A stretch of 64,000 bases of DNA, taken from CALCNS01 sp964425745 (GTDB lineage Bacteria > Bacillota > JAAYKD01). Every line of letters begins with the position of its first letter. The first letter of the stretch is position 1. The stretch spans positions 1 to 64,000 of the forward strand of contig CAYRNW010000002.1 of assembly GCA_964425745.1 (NCBI GenBank), in the 5' to 3' direction. Positions 25,055 through 32,998 of the stretch are shown in pieces. Below the pieces are notes generated by a model. The model saw only the letters and a list, made by a program, of their open reading frames with translations, did not search any database and was not told the DNA's origin. Made by a program: the position numbers and the translations under genes.

Positions 25055-26035
25055 TTATTTAATATAGAATTCCGCCGATGGAAGTGTACCGCCGACAGAC
25101 TTGGGATCTGCTTCAAACAAGACCTTCAAAAAAGCATCGGTCATGGTCTGCATTTCCTCACCTTCAAAAAACACGATATTGCATTCAGGAATCGCGGTTT
25201 TAGCGACTGCTTCTGCGATAATCTCATATTTTCCGCTCAAGGCGGCCGCTTCTGCTACATTTTCATTGGTAAAAGCGACGGAGGTTTCATATTCCGTTAA
25301 GAAATCCTGTACCGCTTGTGGATTCTGCTCGTAAAACTCTTTTCGCACAGCAAATCCTCCCATGACCAATTGGCTGCCTTCTTCTCCAACTTTTTGCCAC
25401 TCTTCGGTAAAGTCTAAGGCGACCCGCGCAGTCCCTTTGTTTACGACCGAGGTTACAAACGGTTGCGGAAGCAAGGCGTACTCTACAGTGCCTGCCTCCA
25501 TGAGAGCTGCGACTTCAGCATGTTCGCTTTTATATATCACTTCTACATCGGTGCCCGGTTCTAAGCCATTGGCACGCAACAAATAGTTGATGGCGAATTC
25601 AGGGGTAGAACCTTGACCGGTGGCATATAGGGTCTTGCCAGCTAAATCTTGCATACTTTGAATCGTTTCACCGGTATCGAGCAAATACAAGACGCCTAAG
25701 GTATTGACAGCGGCCATTTGAATTTTGCCCTCTGTTTTATTGTGCAACACTGCTGCTAAATTGGCAGGAATTGCCGCCATATCCAGTTCACCGGAAATAA
25801 GCTTGCCACTGATTTCATCGGGAGCTCCGACCAAAGTGAAGGTATAATCATTTTTTGTAGTTTTAGCGGCAGCATTCTCGATGAGCTGAACCATACCCAA
25901 AGCGGTAGGACCCTTTAGAGCCCCGACGCGAATATTGATTTTCTCAACCGGAGTGGGAGTGACCGGATTACATGCGGAAAGTAAGAGAAGCATGGCGATC
26001 AAGAACAGCGTTGTTTTAGTAAGTGAATGTTTCAA
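25055..26035 (-). CDS. ABC transporter substrate-binding lipoprotein, NMT1/SsuA-like
   Basis: A 326-aa lipoprotein with a hydrophobic leader and L-L-S-A-C lipobox (Cys22). The mature part has the NMT1/TauA-type fold pattern, with I-R-V-G-A-L-K-G-P-T-A-L-G and G-E-L-D-M-A-A-I-P-A-N-L-A. The start is a TTG with AGGAGG eight bases upstream. Ligands of the family include sulfonates, nitrate, taurine and thiamine precursors; none can be chosen here. It lies 20 bp after the Crp/Fnr-type regulator, suggesting one transcription unit. Confidence 0.88.
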   Translation of the reverse strand: MKHSLTKTTLFLIAMLLLLSACNPVTPTPVEKINIRVGALKGPTALGMVQLIENAAAKTTKNDYTFTLVGAPDEISGKLISGELDMAAIPANLAAVLHNKTEGKIQMAAVNTLGVLYLLDTGETIQSMQDLAGKTLYATGQGSTPEFAINYLLRANGLEPGTDVEVIYKSEHAEVAALMEAGTVEYALLPQPFVTSVVNKGTARVALDFTEEWQKVGEEGSQLVMGGFAVRKEFYEQNPQAVQDFLTEYETSVAFTNENVAEAAALSGKYEIIAEAVAKTAIPECNIVFFEGEEMQTMTDAFLKVLFEADPKSVGGTLPSAEFYIK

Positions 26036-26055
26036 AGGGATATCCTCCTAAAGTT

Positions 26056-26709
26056 TCATTTGACTGCGATTTCTAAAGAACTATCGGAATGTTCAAGCAG
26101 ATAGCCTTCTTGCTTCAGCTGATCCCAAGCACGATACAGTGTGGTTCGACTAATGTTCAGCTGACGACAGATTTCCTGTTTCGATAAAGGTAGATGAAAT
26201 GTCTCCGATTCTGCTGCAATGGACAAGCGAGTCAGAAACGCGTAAAGGGCTTCTGCAGGGTTGGGAGCAACAAAACTGCTGATTCGTTGATTTAAAAAGA
26301 CGATTCTTTGGCTTAAAAAGCGAAGATAGTTTTTGCAGATGAGGTGTTCTTCTTTGAAGAGACTCTCCAAATCTTCTACTGTTAAAAAGAAGACTTGAGA
26401 TGGACTCAATGCACGAATCAGGGTAACATACTCTTCACGATCCAAGAACAACCCGGCAACTCCAAACATGGATCCAACATTGAGCTGATTTAACACAACT
26501 TCGCTTTCTGTGCTGACCTTGAGCCGCCCTTTTAGAACAATGCCAATGGCGCGCTGAAAGTGTTGTGGGTCGTATACAATCTCACCGGAAACAAACTCGC
26601 GTACGCTCCCGCGATGGTTCAAGAGGGTTTGTAACTGCTCTGAGCTGAGGTTCTTGAACAAAGCCGTCTTCAGCAAGACCGAAAGGGCTGTTTCGTCGAG
26701 AGCGAGCAT
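26056..26709 (-). CDS. Crp/Fnr family transcriptional regulator
   Basis: A 217-aa regulator with an N-terminal cyclic-nucleotide-binding-type beta-roll (residues about 15-125, including I-G-I-V-L-K-G-R-L-K), a dimerisation helix and a C-terminal winged helix with S-K-Q-E-I-C-R-Q-L-N-I-S-R-T-T-L-Y-R near residue 180. It lacks the N-terminal cysteine cluster of Fnr-type iron-sulfur sensors, so the effector is unknown. It is the first gene of the transporter/thioesterase operon and probably controls it. Confidence 0.88.
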   Translation of the reverse strand: MLALDETALSVLLKTALFKNLSSEQLQTLLNHRGSVREFVSGEIVYDPQHFQRAIGIVLKGRLKVSTESEVVLNQLNVGSMFGVAGLFLDREEYVTLIRALSPSQVFFLTVEDLESLFKEEHLICKNYLRFLSQRIVFLNQRISSFVAPNPAEALYAFLTRLSIAAESETFHLPLSKQEICRQLNISRTTLYRAWDQLKQEGYLLEHSDSSLEIAVK

Positions 26710-26943
26710 CGCGGTTCACCTCGTATCTGTTCCAAAAAATACAATCGTTACTTTTTTCACCATCATCATAAGCGAAATTCTTCACAAAGTCAAGAGACAC
26801 AACCCGCTGCTTCCTGTAGGAAATGCATAGTGGCTTAAGTGGCTCAACAAAAGGTAATCTTGGGGACGGTTCTCTCCCTTAAATAATTTCCTGTTATTTG
26901 GTATTTGCACCGTTACGAAACTGCTTTAAAATTTCGCAGAAGA

Positions 26944-26980
26944 AAATTTCGCACTGGGGTCTGACCCCTCTGTGAAATTT
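26944..26980. repeat. Second hairpin repeat type (GGGGTCTGACCCC core)
   Basis: The outer arms AAATTTCGCA/TGTGAAATTT give ten pairs (one G-U) around an inner GGGGT-CTG-ACCCC stem. It has no T-tract on either side, so it is not a terminator. It is nested inside repeat element B. Confidence 0.6.
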
Positions 26981-26986
26981 CTCAAC

Positions 26987-27009
26987 AAAAAAACCCCCTG
27001 AAGGGGTTT
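26987..27009 (-). terminator. Minus-strand terminator downstream of the alpha/beta hydrolase
   Basis: On the minus strand AACCCC-TTCA-GGGGGTT is followed by a run of T (plus-strand A-tract at 26987-26993). It lies about 110 bp after the hydrolase stop and would end the uppP-cit-hydrolase transcript. Confidence 0.7.
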
Positions 27010-27116
27010 GAAAAATTATTTTCCTGCTTATCTTTTATCCTACATCCTACTTATCATACTTGTGATACTTGAAATCCTTATTATACTTGTAATACAAACA
27101 GTTAAGCCATGCTTTG

Positions 27117-27830
27117 TCAATTTTGTGGTAAAACCAGAGGGGAGAGAACCGTCCCCAAGTCATTAAGCCAAATCTTTAGATCTTGCAAAAAATCTGGAAA
27201 ATCGGGGCCGTTACACAAATGATGCCGGCTGTTCGGGTATATCTTCAACTTCACTTGTTCGCCTTTGATCATCGCAGCTACCTTCTGAACACTCTGTGGT
27301 TGCACCGTTTCATCCCATTGTGATTGCGCCAGAAAGACCGGCACAGCCACTCTCTTGAGAGCCGGCAAATACCGCTTGCGCACTTTCAAAAACAGCAGAT
27401 TCACATCGGGCCTTTGCCGCAGAGCATTTTGCAGCATCATTTGAGTATACCGCGTGTTCTTGTTGACCAAATCCGCTTTCATCCAATGCAACACCGCTTC
27501 GGGTTGACCAACATCCACCGGTGTATTGATTAATACCAACGCCTTGGGACTACGCACCGAAGCCAACCAACCCGCCAGCAGCGCCCCCATGGAAAAGCCA
27601 ATCACGACCACCGGTAGCCCTTGCAACCGGAGCCCATCATATTCTTTGAGCACCTCCGTTCCAAAAGGTTCTTCTGAGCGAATCCCGTGAATCTTACCCT
27701 TATCATCATGTCCAGGTAGCGTAAAACTGCAACAAGGTATCCCTAATTTACCGAATTCCGCCTCCAAAGGAGCGAGCTCCCAAAGGCCTCCTCCAAAACC
27801 ATGAATCAAAAGGATAGCGTAAGGCTGCAT
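27117..27830 (-). CDS. Alpha/beta hydrolase with a repeat-derived C-terminus
   Basis: A 237-aa alpha/beta hydrolase. The oxyanion region is L-L-I-H-G-F-G-G-G near residue 8, the nucleophile elbow G-F-S-M-G-A near residue 85, the acid probably W-D-E-T near 185 and the histidine in S-R-H-H near 210. This resembles monoacylglycerol lipase/carboxylesterase proteins. GTAGGTGG precedes the ATG at 27830. The last 13 residues (from L-G-T-V-L-S-P) are encoded by the right end of repeat element B, after W-L-N-D, where the family would normally end. It lies 40 bp downstream of citG on the same strand, perhaps in the same transcript. Confidence 0.85.
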   Translation of the reverse strand: MQPYAILLIHGFGGGLWELAPLEAEFGKLGIPCCSFTLPGHDDKGKIHGIRSEEPFGTEVLKEYDGLRLQGLPVVVIGFSMGALLAGWLASVRSPKALVLINTPVDVGQPEAVLHWMKADLVNKNTRYTQMMLQNALRQRPDVNLLFLKVRKRYLPALKRVAVPVFLAQSQWDETVQPQSVQKVAAMIKGEQVKLKIYPNSRHHLCNGPDFPDFLQDLKIWLNDLGTVLSPLVLPQN

Positions 27831-27870
27831 GGCTCCACCTACTTTCTGCAAATAATACGTACCTACCAAA

Positions 27871-28749
27871 TTAAAACTTGGAGCTTCTCAATGTCTCAGT
27901 GAAGCTTATTTTGGGAGAGAACCGTCCCCGAACAAAGGCAGAAAGGAACAAGGTTATGGCAAGGCAATCGGCACTGCCACCGGGACTCAAATTGGCCTGA
28001 ATCATTTCCCGATCAAAATTCTCCACCTCTGAGATTGAAAAATGATGCAAGACTTCTTCGGCTCTACGCTGCACATAGAGGACGGCGGCTTGTCCCCCTC
28101 GCCTCATAAGATTGGTATCCATAAGGCAGGACATCAGCTGTAAAAGTGCCCGCAGAGCTGCCTCTTCTTGAGACAGACCCCACTGGAGTGCTTTGAAATA
28201 GACCGGTATTCCAATTTTTCTGGCGTGATAAAAGCCACTTTCTGCCTCCCCACGCGCTCCACTCATTTGCAACCGCACACTTTCCGGCAGCCGCGTCCAC
28301 TGCTTTTCTACCCCTTCGCGCGCCGTAATCCCTTTGGTCATTTCTGCTACATAAGCACAGAGCGATTCAACCTCGGTTTCTTCCCCTAAAACACCGGCAG
28401 CAGAGCAGAGCAGTCCTAAACCAAACAAGGCTCCCTTATGGGTATTGATTCCCCTGGTCGCCTGGAGCATTTCTGCTTCCGCTCGTATGCCAATGCCCCG
28501 TGAGGCGGCAAATATCTTGTGGGGGAACTCCAATCTGTGCGTGCACCCAACTTCCGCCAATTCCACAAAAAACGGATGCAAGACCTCGGCACTGTGTAAT
28601 AGCAATGCTAAATCCATATCGGCATGTGCCCCATTATTATTCCTGTCCACCAACCCAGGCTTTGGTGTCAACAGCGCTTCCGTTCGTAACGCCTTCAACG
28701 CCAAGGCTCCAATTTCTGCAGGACTCCGTTGCAAAGAACTATGTTGCAT
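27871..28749 (-). CDS. citG: Triphosphoribosyl-dephospho-CoA synthase
   Basis: A 292-aa enzyme that makes the precursor of the citrate lyase prosthetic group from dephospho-CoA and ATP. The signature T-P-K-P-G-L-V-D followed by G-A-H-x-D-M is near residues 25-45, and G-G-S-A-D-C-L-A is near the C-terminus. The start at 28749 has GGAGG about eight bases upstream and overlaps the end of citC by 11 bp. The last 18 or so residues, from G-R-F-S-P, are encoded by a solo copy of the 17-bp dispersed repeat, so the natural C-terminus seems to have been replaced. Confidence 0.93.
   Translation of the reverse strand: MQHSSLQRSPAEIGALALKALRTEALLTPKPGLVDRNNNGAHADMDLALLLHSAEVLHPFFVELAEVGCTHRLEFPHKIFAASRGIGIRAEAEMLQATRGINTHKGALFGLGLLCSAAGVLGEETEVESLCAYVAEMTKGITAREGVEKQWTRLPESVRLQMSGARGEAESGFYHARKIGIPVYFKALQWGLSQEEAALRALLQLMSCLMDTNLMRRGGQAAVLYVQRRAEEVLHHFSISEVENFDREMIQANLSPGGSADCLAITLFLSAFVRGRFSPKISFTETLRSSKF
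27913..27929 (-). repeat. Solo copy of the 17-bp GGGGACGG repeat inside citG
   Basis: An exact copy (gggagagaaccgtcccc on the plus strand) located at the 3' end of citG and translated as G-R-F-S-P. It has the same orientation as the copy at 27140-27156, so the alpha/beta hydrolase gene is flanked by direct copies. Confidence 0.9.
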
Positions 28750-29803
28750 GCGCGTTCCCTCCATGCCCGAAGTCTTGCCTGGACAACCCCTTGTATCGTT
28801 GCAAATACTGGTACGTGCTGATTGGCACCAGTTCTTTAAGTTCGTTCCACTGTTCATTCTTCAAGTAGCGGCGAACCCGACTCGCAGAAATCGGCTCCCC
28901 TCCATGGTTAATCCGTGGGATAATCCGCACTTCCATGCCATATGCGGGTAGTACGCTCTTCATCGCCTCTACATATTGCGCCGTCAACGGGTCTAAGGGC
29001 TCCTCGCCTGCAAAACGTATGCTACTTCGCAAAGCCGGAGCTAAATATTGACCAAATAATCGCACATCCAACTCGGCTTGCACAGCTGCAGCTTCTCCGG
29101 GATTTTTCAGGAAGTAATCCGGAAATACCCCTGCCGAAATCAGATACGGCCCTCCGGCGTGCACATAAACTTCCTTCAAATGAGCCACACCCTGTGAAAC
29201 CATAGCCAAGCGGTCGGCGAACCCAAATTCAGAGGCCTCGGTCTCTACCACAAAAACATGCAGCCGATCACATTGTTTCTTTGCCGTCTCCACCAAATAC
29301 AAATGACCCAAGGTAAAGGGATTCGCATTCATGACAATGGCCCCGGAAACCCCATCTAACAAAGCATAGGACTTCAGCCGCTCGCAAAAGCGCACCATCC
29401 CAAACGGTTTATTCTCACAAAACAAAACCGACTCGGTTTCCATGAGTGCATAAAACCCGAACCCTTCCATAACCAAACGATGTTCCGGCTTGGTAAAGAC
29501 GAACAAGTGCTCGACCCCTTGCAAGAACAACTGTTCTCTCAAGTGATCCACCAGCCGATTCATCCAACCATAGCCTTGCGCATCTTGTAAAACAGCGAAG
29601 TTCATCATGGTATTAGCGCGGTAACCCCCCACCGCAACCAATTCATCGCCAAAAAACAACCCTGCACAATAATCTAAGGGAGCTAAGGTTAACCCTTGCC
29701 CCCTTACAAACACTTCAACCCGATGACGTATTTCCGGTAAGGACAAAGGCAAGCTACGCAACTCAGCAGCATTTCCCGTTTCCCACGCTTTCAATTCCGG
29801 CAT
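28739..29803 (-). CDS. citC: [Citrate (pro-3S)-lyase] ligase
   Basis: A 354-aa ligase that acetylates the prosthetic thiol of citrate lyase, activating the complex. The N-terminal half looks like a GNAT-type domain (V-A-V-G-G-Y-R region). The C-terminal half is a nucleotidyltransferase with M-N-A-N-P-F-T-L-G-H near residue 155 and I-S-A-S-R-V-R-R-Y near 325. The start at 29803 has AAAGGA seven bases upstream and lies 41 bp inside citX. This gene and its neighbours follow the classical citrate fermentation operon. Confidence 0.94.
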   Translation of the reverse strand: MPELKAWETGNAAELRSLPLSLPEIRHRVEVFVRGQGLTLAPLDYCAGLFFGDELVAVGGYRANTMMNFAVLQDAQGYGWMNRLVDHLREQLFLQGVEHLFVFTKPEHRLVMEGFGFYALMETESVLFCENKPFGMVRFCERLKSYALLDGVSGAIVMNANPFTLGHLYLVETAKKQCDRLHVFVVETEASEFGFADRLAMVSQGVAHLKEVYVHAGGPYLISAGVFPDYFLKNPGEAAAVQAELDVRLFGQYLAPALRSSIRFAGEEPLDPLTAQYVEAMKSVLPAYGMEVRIIPRINHGGEPISASRVRRYLKNEQWNELKELVPISTYQYLQRYKGLSRQDFGHGGNAHAT

Positions 29804-30329
29804 TTTCGTCATCCTTTCTTTGCAACCAAGCTTCCGTAATCCGCTGAATCTCCTTGTCTAATTCCTCCAGTGTATGTCGTTTGCTCCGCGCACACTCTGC
29901 ACCCGAGGCGGAACATAGCAAGCACCGACGCGCAGGCCATCCCATTTCCTCTCGACTAAGCGGACCTTGACGAGGATCCCAAACATCAAAATCCCACAAT
30001 CGCCCCAACGGGTGTTTCTCTTCCAAAGCTATCAACTGCTCTTTCAAAGTCAAGGCCTCTGCATGAAAAACCCAAAAGCCTTCCCATCCGGTATTGAGCC
30101 GTCGTTCTTCTTCATACAACCCGATAACCTTCAGCTTCCGCATTTGCCGCTGACCCTCGCGAAAAACAAGCACCGCCGCATCCGTCACTTTTTGAGCTCC
30201 CGGTTGGTTCACCATTAGGCAGACTACCGGCTTGCCAAAACGTTCTAACAATTGTTCTCGGTACTGCTGACGCCGTTCTCGTGCCTGAAGCAGTTCAGCC
30301 AGACTAATCTCCCGAGGCGGATTTTTCAT
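29763..30329 (-). CDS. citX: Holo-citrate lyase synthase (prosthetic group transferase)
   Basis: A 188-aa enzyme transferring the phosphoribosyl-dephospho-CoA group onto the acyl carrier subunit CitD. Family segments are V-C-L-M-V-N-Q-P-G near residue 40, G-R-L-W-D-F-D-V-W near 105 and A-R-R-C-L-L-C then C-A-R-S-x-R-H-T near 130-145. The ATG at 30329 has GGAG seven bases upstream and overlaps the end of citF. It is a standalone CitX, not fused to CitG as in some bacteria. Confidence 0.93.
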   Translation of the reverse strand: MKNPPREISLAELLQARERRQQYREQLLERFGKPVVCLMVNQPGAQKVTDAAVLVFREGQRQMRKLKVIGLYEEERRLNTGWEGFWVFHAEALTLKEQLIALEEKHPLGRLWDFDVWDPRQGPLSREEMGWPARRCLLCSASGAECARSKRHTLEELDKEIQRITEAWLQRKDDENAGIESVGNGKCC

Positions 30330-31794
30330 GACCGATCTCCCGTATTGTATCCAGCAAGGTGCCATCGGGTGCCAAAACATGAGCTCTGACCTTTGAACCA
30401 AAGGGAAGCGGTTCCGGTTTCCCGGCAATGGCCTCCGCTAAGGCTCTCAGTTGATGTGCTCCGGTCAAAATTATACCGGCACGCTCTAAACGAGCCGCCA
30501 CTTCAGGTCGGCTTGGGTTCACGGCAACTCCTCGGTCAGTCACCAAAACATCTACATGTTCTCCCAGGGTGCAGAGCGTCGTTACCTTCTCCACCACGCA
30601 GGGAATTCTCCCCCGCAACAAAGGGGTTACTACCACGGTCAGAGCTGCCCCAGAAGCGGTATCCGGGTGTCCACCGACTGCGCCACGAATCACGCCATCG
30701 GAACCGGTGAGCACGTTTACGTTGAAATCCTCATCCACTTCTAACGCAGACAAAACCACCACATCTAATTGGTGGATTAACGAACCCGCATCATAGGGGT
30801 TGGCGTATTGATTGCCATCGACTTCATAATGATGTGGATTTCTTGCCAACGAACGCGCCGCTTCCAAATCAAAGTCCTGCACGTCCATCAGCTTTTCGAT
30901 GTAGCCCTCTTCATGCAACTGCACCATCGCCGCAGTAATCCCTCCTAGCGCATAACGGGCTCGGATGTCTCCCGCGACCATCACTTCACGCAAATAACGA
31001 GTGACGGCTAGCGAAGCCCCGCCGGTTCCGGTCTGCAGAGAAAAGTCGTTGTAAAAGAAGCCCGAATGCAGAATCACTTGAGCTGCTTTGCGCGCAATCA
31101 ATAAATCTCGGGGATCTTGGCTGTAACGAGTGGCTCCTGCCGAAATCTTCTTGGAATCACCAATGGAATCTACTAAGACTACCCAGTCTACATCGCTTTC
31201 GCTGATTCCTTGACCCACGCAAGGGTAAGGTAGCAGGCAATTGGTGATGATGATGGTCTGCTTGGCATACCGTGCGTCGACCTTGGCATACCCCAGACTT
31301 CCACAAAGTGAAGGAGTAACGCCATCCGGTAATGGTCCGGCATAGGTTCCTGCAGCATTGCCAAAGGCATCGGCGACCGAAGCCCCTAAGAAAGCAACGT
31401 CAATCTTCAACTGCCCCCTGGCAATCGCAGCTGCCCGCCCACCATGGCTACGAAAAAGCATGGGGGTCGGTAATACACCGGCGGATATCGCTTCGGCAAG
31501 CACTCCCCGGCAACCGGAGCTCTCCAACGCTGTGACCACACCATTTTGAATGTGCTTTAGCAAGGGCGCGTGAACATCGCTCAAAGAAGAGGAGGCGACT
31601 TTCAGATTACGAAATCCCATGTGGGCAATCACATCCATAACCTGGTTTAAAACCTGATCCCCCTCGCGAAAATGATGATGAAACGAGATTGTCATGCCGT
31701 CTTGTAAGCCACTTCGACGAATCGCCTCTTCTAAGGAAGACACGAGTTTAGGGGAACGGGTTTCTCGCTCAGAAAAAGGCATCGGTTGTTTCAT
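30304..31794 (-). CDS. citF: Citrate lyase alpha subunit (citrate CoA-transferase)
   Basis: A 496-aa subunit that exchanges the acetyl group on CitD for citrate before CitE cleaves it. It has F-H-H-H-F-R-E-G-D near residue 40, S-I-G-D-x-K-K-I-S-A-G-A near 215 and the late G-G-H-P-D-T-A-S-G-A-A, all characteristic of CitF. The second of two ATGs is chosen because GGAGG lies seven bases upstream; it overlaps the citE stop as ATGA, so the lyase subunits are translationally coupled. Confidence 0.95.
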   Translation of the reverse strand: MKQPMPFSERETRSPKLVSSLEEAIRRSGLQDGMTISFHHHFREGDQVLNQVMDVIAHMGFRNLKVASSSLSDVHAPLLKHIQNGVVTALESSGCRGVLAEAISAGVLPTPMLFRSHGGRAAAIARGQLKIDVAFLGASVADAFGNAAGTYAGPLPDGVTPSLCGSLGYAKVDARYAKQTIIITNCLLPYPCVGQGISESDVDWVVLVDSIGDSKKISAGATRYSQDPRDLLIARKAAQVILHSGFFYNDFSLQTGTGGASLAVTRYLREVMVAGDIRARYALGGITAAMVQLHEEGYIEKLMDVQDFDLEAARSLARNPHHYEVDGNQYANPYDAGSLIHQLDVVVLSALEVDEDFNVNVLTGSDGVIRGAVGGHPDTASGAALTVVVTPLLRGRIPCVVEKVTTLCTLGEHVDVLVTDRGVAVNPSRPEVAARLERAGIILTGAHQLRALAEAIAGKPEPLPFGSKVRAHVLAPDGTLLDTIREIGHEKSASGD

Positions 31795-32690
31795 GACCAT
31801 CCCTCCTTATTCTGTACTACACCCATAGCTTTTGCCAGTTGTAAGGTTCGTTGAGCCCGGAGCACGACAGGCCGGTCGATCATCTTGCCGTCAACCGCAA
31901 CTACGCCACTTCCTCGTCGCTCCGCCTCCTGCAATGCTACAATGAGGCGTTGTGCTTGCCGAATCTCCTCTTCGGTAGGAGCAAAGACCCGGTGGACCGG
32001 CTCGATCTGCCTAGGGTGGATCACCGATTTTCCGGTAAAGCCTAAGGCTTTGATTTTCATCGTTTCTGCGATTAAGCCTTCTTCATCGGCCACGTTGCTG
32101 AACACGGTATCAAAAGCATCGATACCTGCAGCTTTGGCTGCTAAAACAATGGTTTGCCGCGCCAGTTGAAGTTCGCTTCCCTCGGCACTGCGGCGCACGC
32201 CTAGATCGGCACAGAAATCTTCTGCCCCTAAGGCAATTCCCACTAAGCGTTTCGAACACTTGGCAATTTCAATGGCATTCAACACCCCTTGAGCACTTTC
32301 TATAGCCGCTAAAACGCCAACGCTCCCCGGAGCACGGTTGTATTTCAGCTCTGCTGCCACAATGGCCGCTTCGCAATCCAGCACATCTTGAGCAGTTTCG
32401 GTTTTGGGCATACGGATCACATCCACCCCGGCTGCCACCATCGCCTCTACATCGGCATGACCATGAGCCGAAGAGAGCGCGTTGATTCGAACCACACGTT
32501 CACAGGGGGAATAATCGATGGTCTTCAACGCCATGTAAACCAACTGCCGTGCGGCATCTTTTTCCAGAGGCGATACCGAGTCTTCTAAATCAAACATCAG
32601 AGCATCGGCCCCATAGATGAAAGCATCTTTGAGCATAGCAGGGCTATTTCCGGGAATAAACATCATACTGCGGCGTAGGCGGCTTTTCAT
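31791..32690 (-). CDS. citE: Citrate lyase beta subunit (citryl-ACP lyase)
   Basis: A 299-aa TIM-barrel lyase that cleaves citryl-ACP to oxaloacetate and acetyl-ACP. R-S-M-M-F-I-P-G-N near the N-terminus, D-L-E-D-S-V near residue 38, A-A-I-E-S-A-Q-G-V and G-A-E-D-F-C-A-D-L-G (magnesium and substrate ligands) are present. GGAGGAAC precedes the ATG, which overlaps the citD stop as ATGA. Confidence 0.95.
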   Translation of the reverse strand: MKSRLRRSMMFIPGNSPAMLKDAFIYGADALMFDLEDSVSPLEKDAARQLVYMALKTIDYSPCERVVRINALSSAHGHADVEAMVAAGVDVIRMPKTETAQDVLDCEAAIVAAELKYNRAPGSVGVLAAIESAQGVLNAIEIAKCSKRLVGIALGAEDFCADLGVRRSAEGSELQLARQTIVLAAKAAGIDAFDTVFSNVADEEGLIAETMKIKALGFTGKSVIHPRQIEPVHRVFAPTEEEIRQAQRLIVALQEAERRGSGVVAVDGKMIDRPVVLRAQRTLQLAKAMGVVQNKEGWS

Positions 32691-32983
32691 ACTTGTTCCT
32701 CCCCCTGCCAAGGCGATACCGGTCCTCCCGCTCTGGCAACGGCAGTCTGCAAGCGAGCTTTAATCGTGCAATCCAAAGCACCCTTGTCTTGTGCTGTGAG
32801 TTGAACTCCTTGCAGATCGAGCTCTTCTAAGGTTTGCAGTAGAATCGCTCGAATTTGTTGACCGTATAACCGCATCACACTGCTGCGTAGAAAAATATCG
32901 GTTTCGCCCGCTGCCGGTTCCACCTCAATGAGAATATCTCCCGATTCTAAGGTTCCTGCTCGTCCTTTGCCGGTTAATTTCAT
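32687..32983 (-). CDS. citD: Citrate lyase gamma subunit (acyl carrier protein)
   Basis: A 98-aa acyl carrier subunit. The prosthetic-group attachment serine is Ser14 in A-G-T-L-E-S-G-D, at the same position as in characterised CitD proteins. The second ATG (32983) fits this numbering and has GAGGGGG upstream. It is the first cit gene, 15 bp after the uppP stop, and is coupled to citE by ATGA. Confidence 0.95.
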   Translation of the reverse strand: MKLTGKGRAGTLESGDILIEVEPAAGETDIFLRSSVMRLYGQQIRAILLQTLEELDLQGVQLTAQDKGALDCTIKARLQTAVARAGGPVSPWQGEEQV

Positions 32984-32998
32984 AATCACAGCCCCCTC

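Larger units (their letters stand above)
26862..27156. repeat. Paired inverted repeat element B (GGGGACGG family)
   Basis: Exact 17-bp copies at 26862-26878 (ggggacggttctctccc) and 27140-27156 (reverse complement). The interior has a second long hairpin at 26944-26980, a minus-strand terminator at 26987-27009 and several short ATACTTG-like repeats around 27050-27095. The right end lies inside the alpha/beta hydrolase gene and encodes its C-terminus. The left end stands about 150 bp upstream of the Crp/Fnr gene. Confidence 0.85.
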
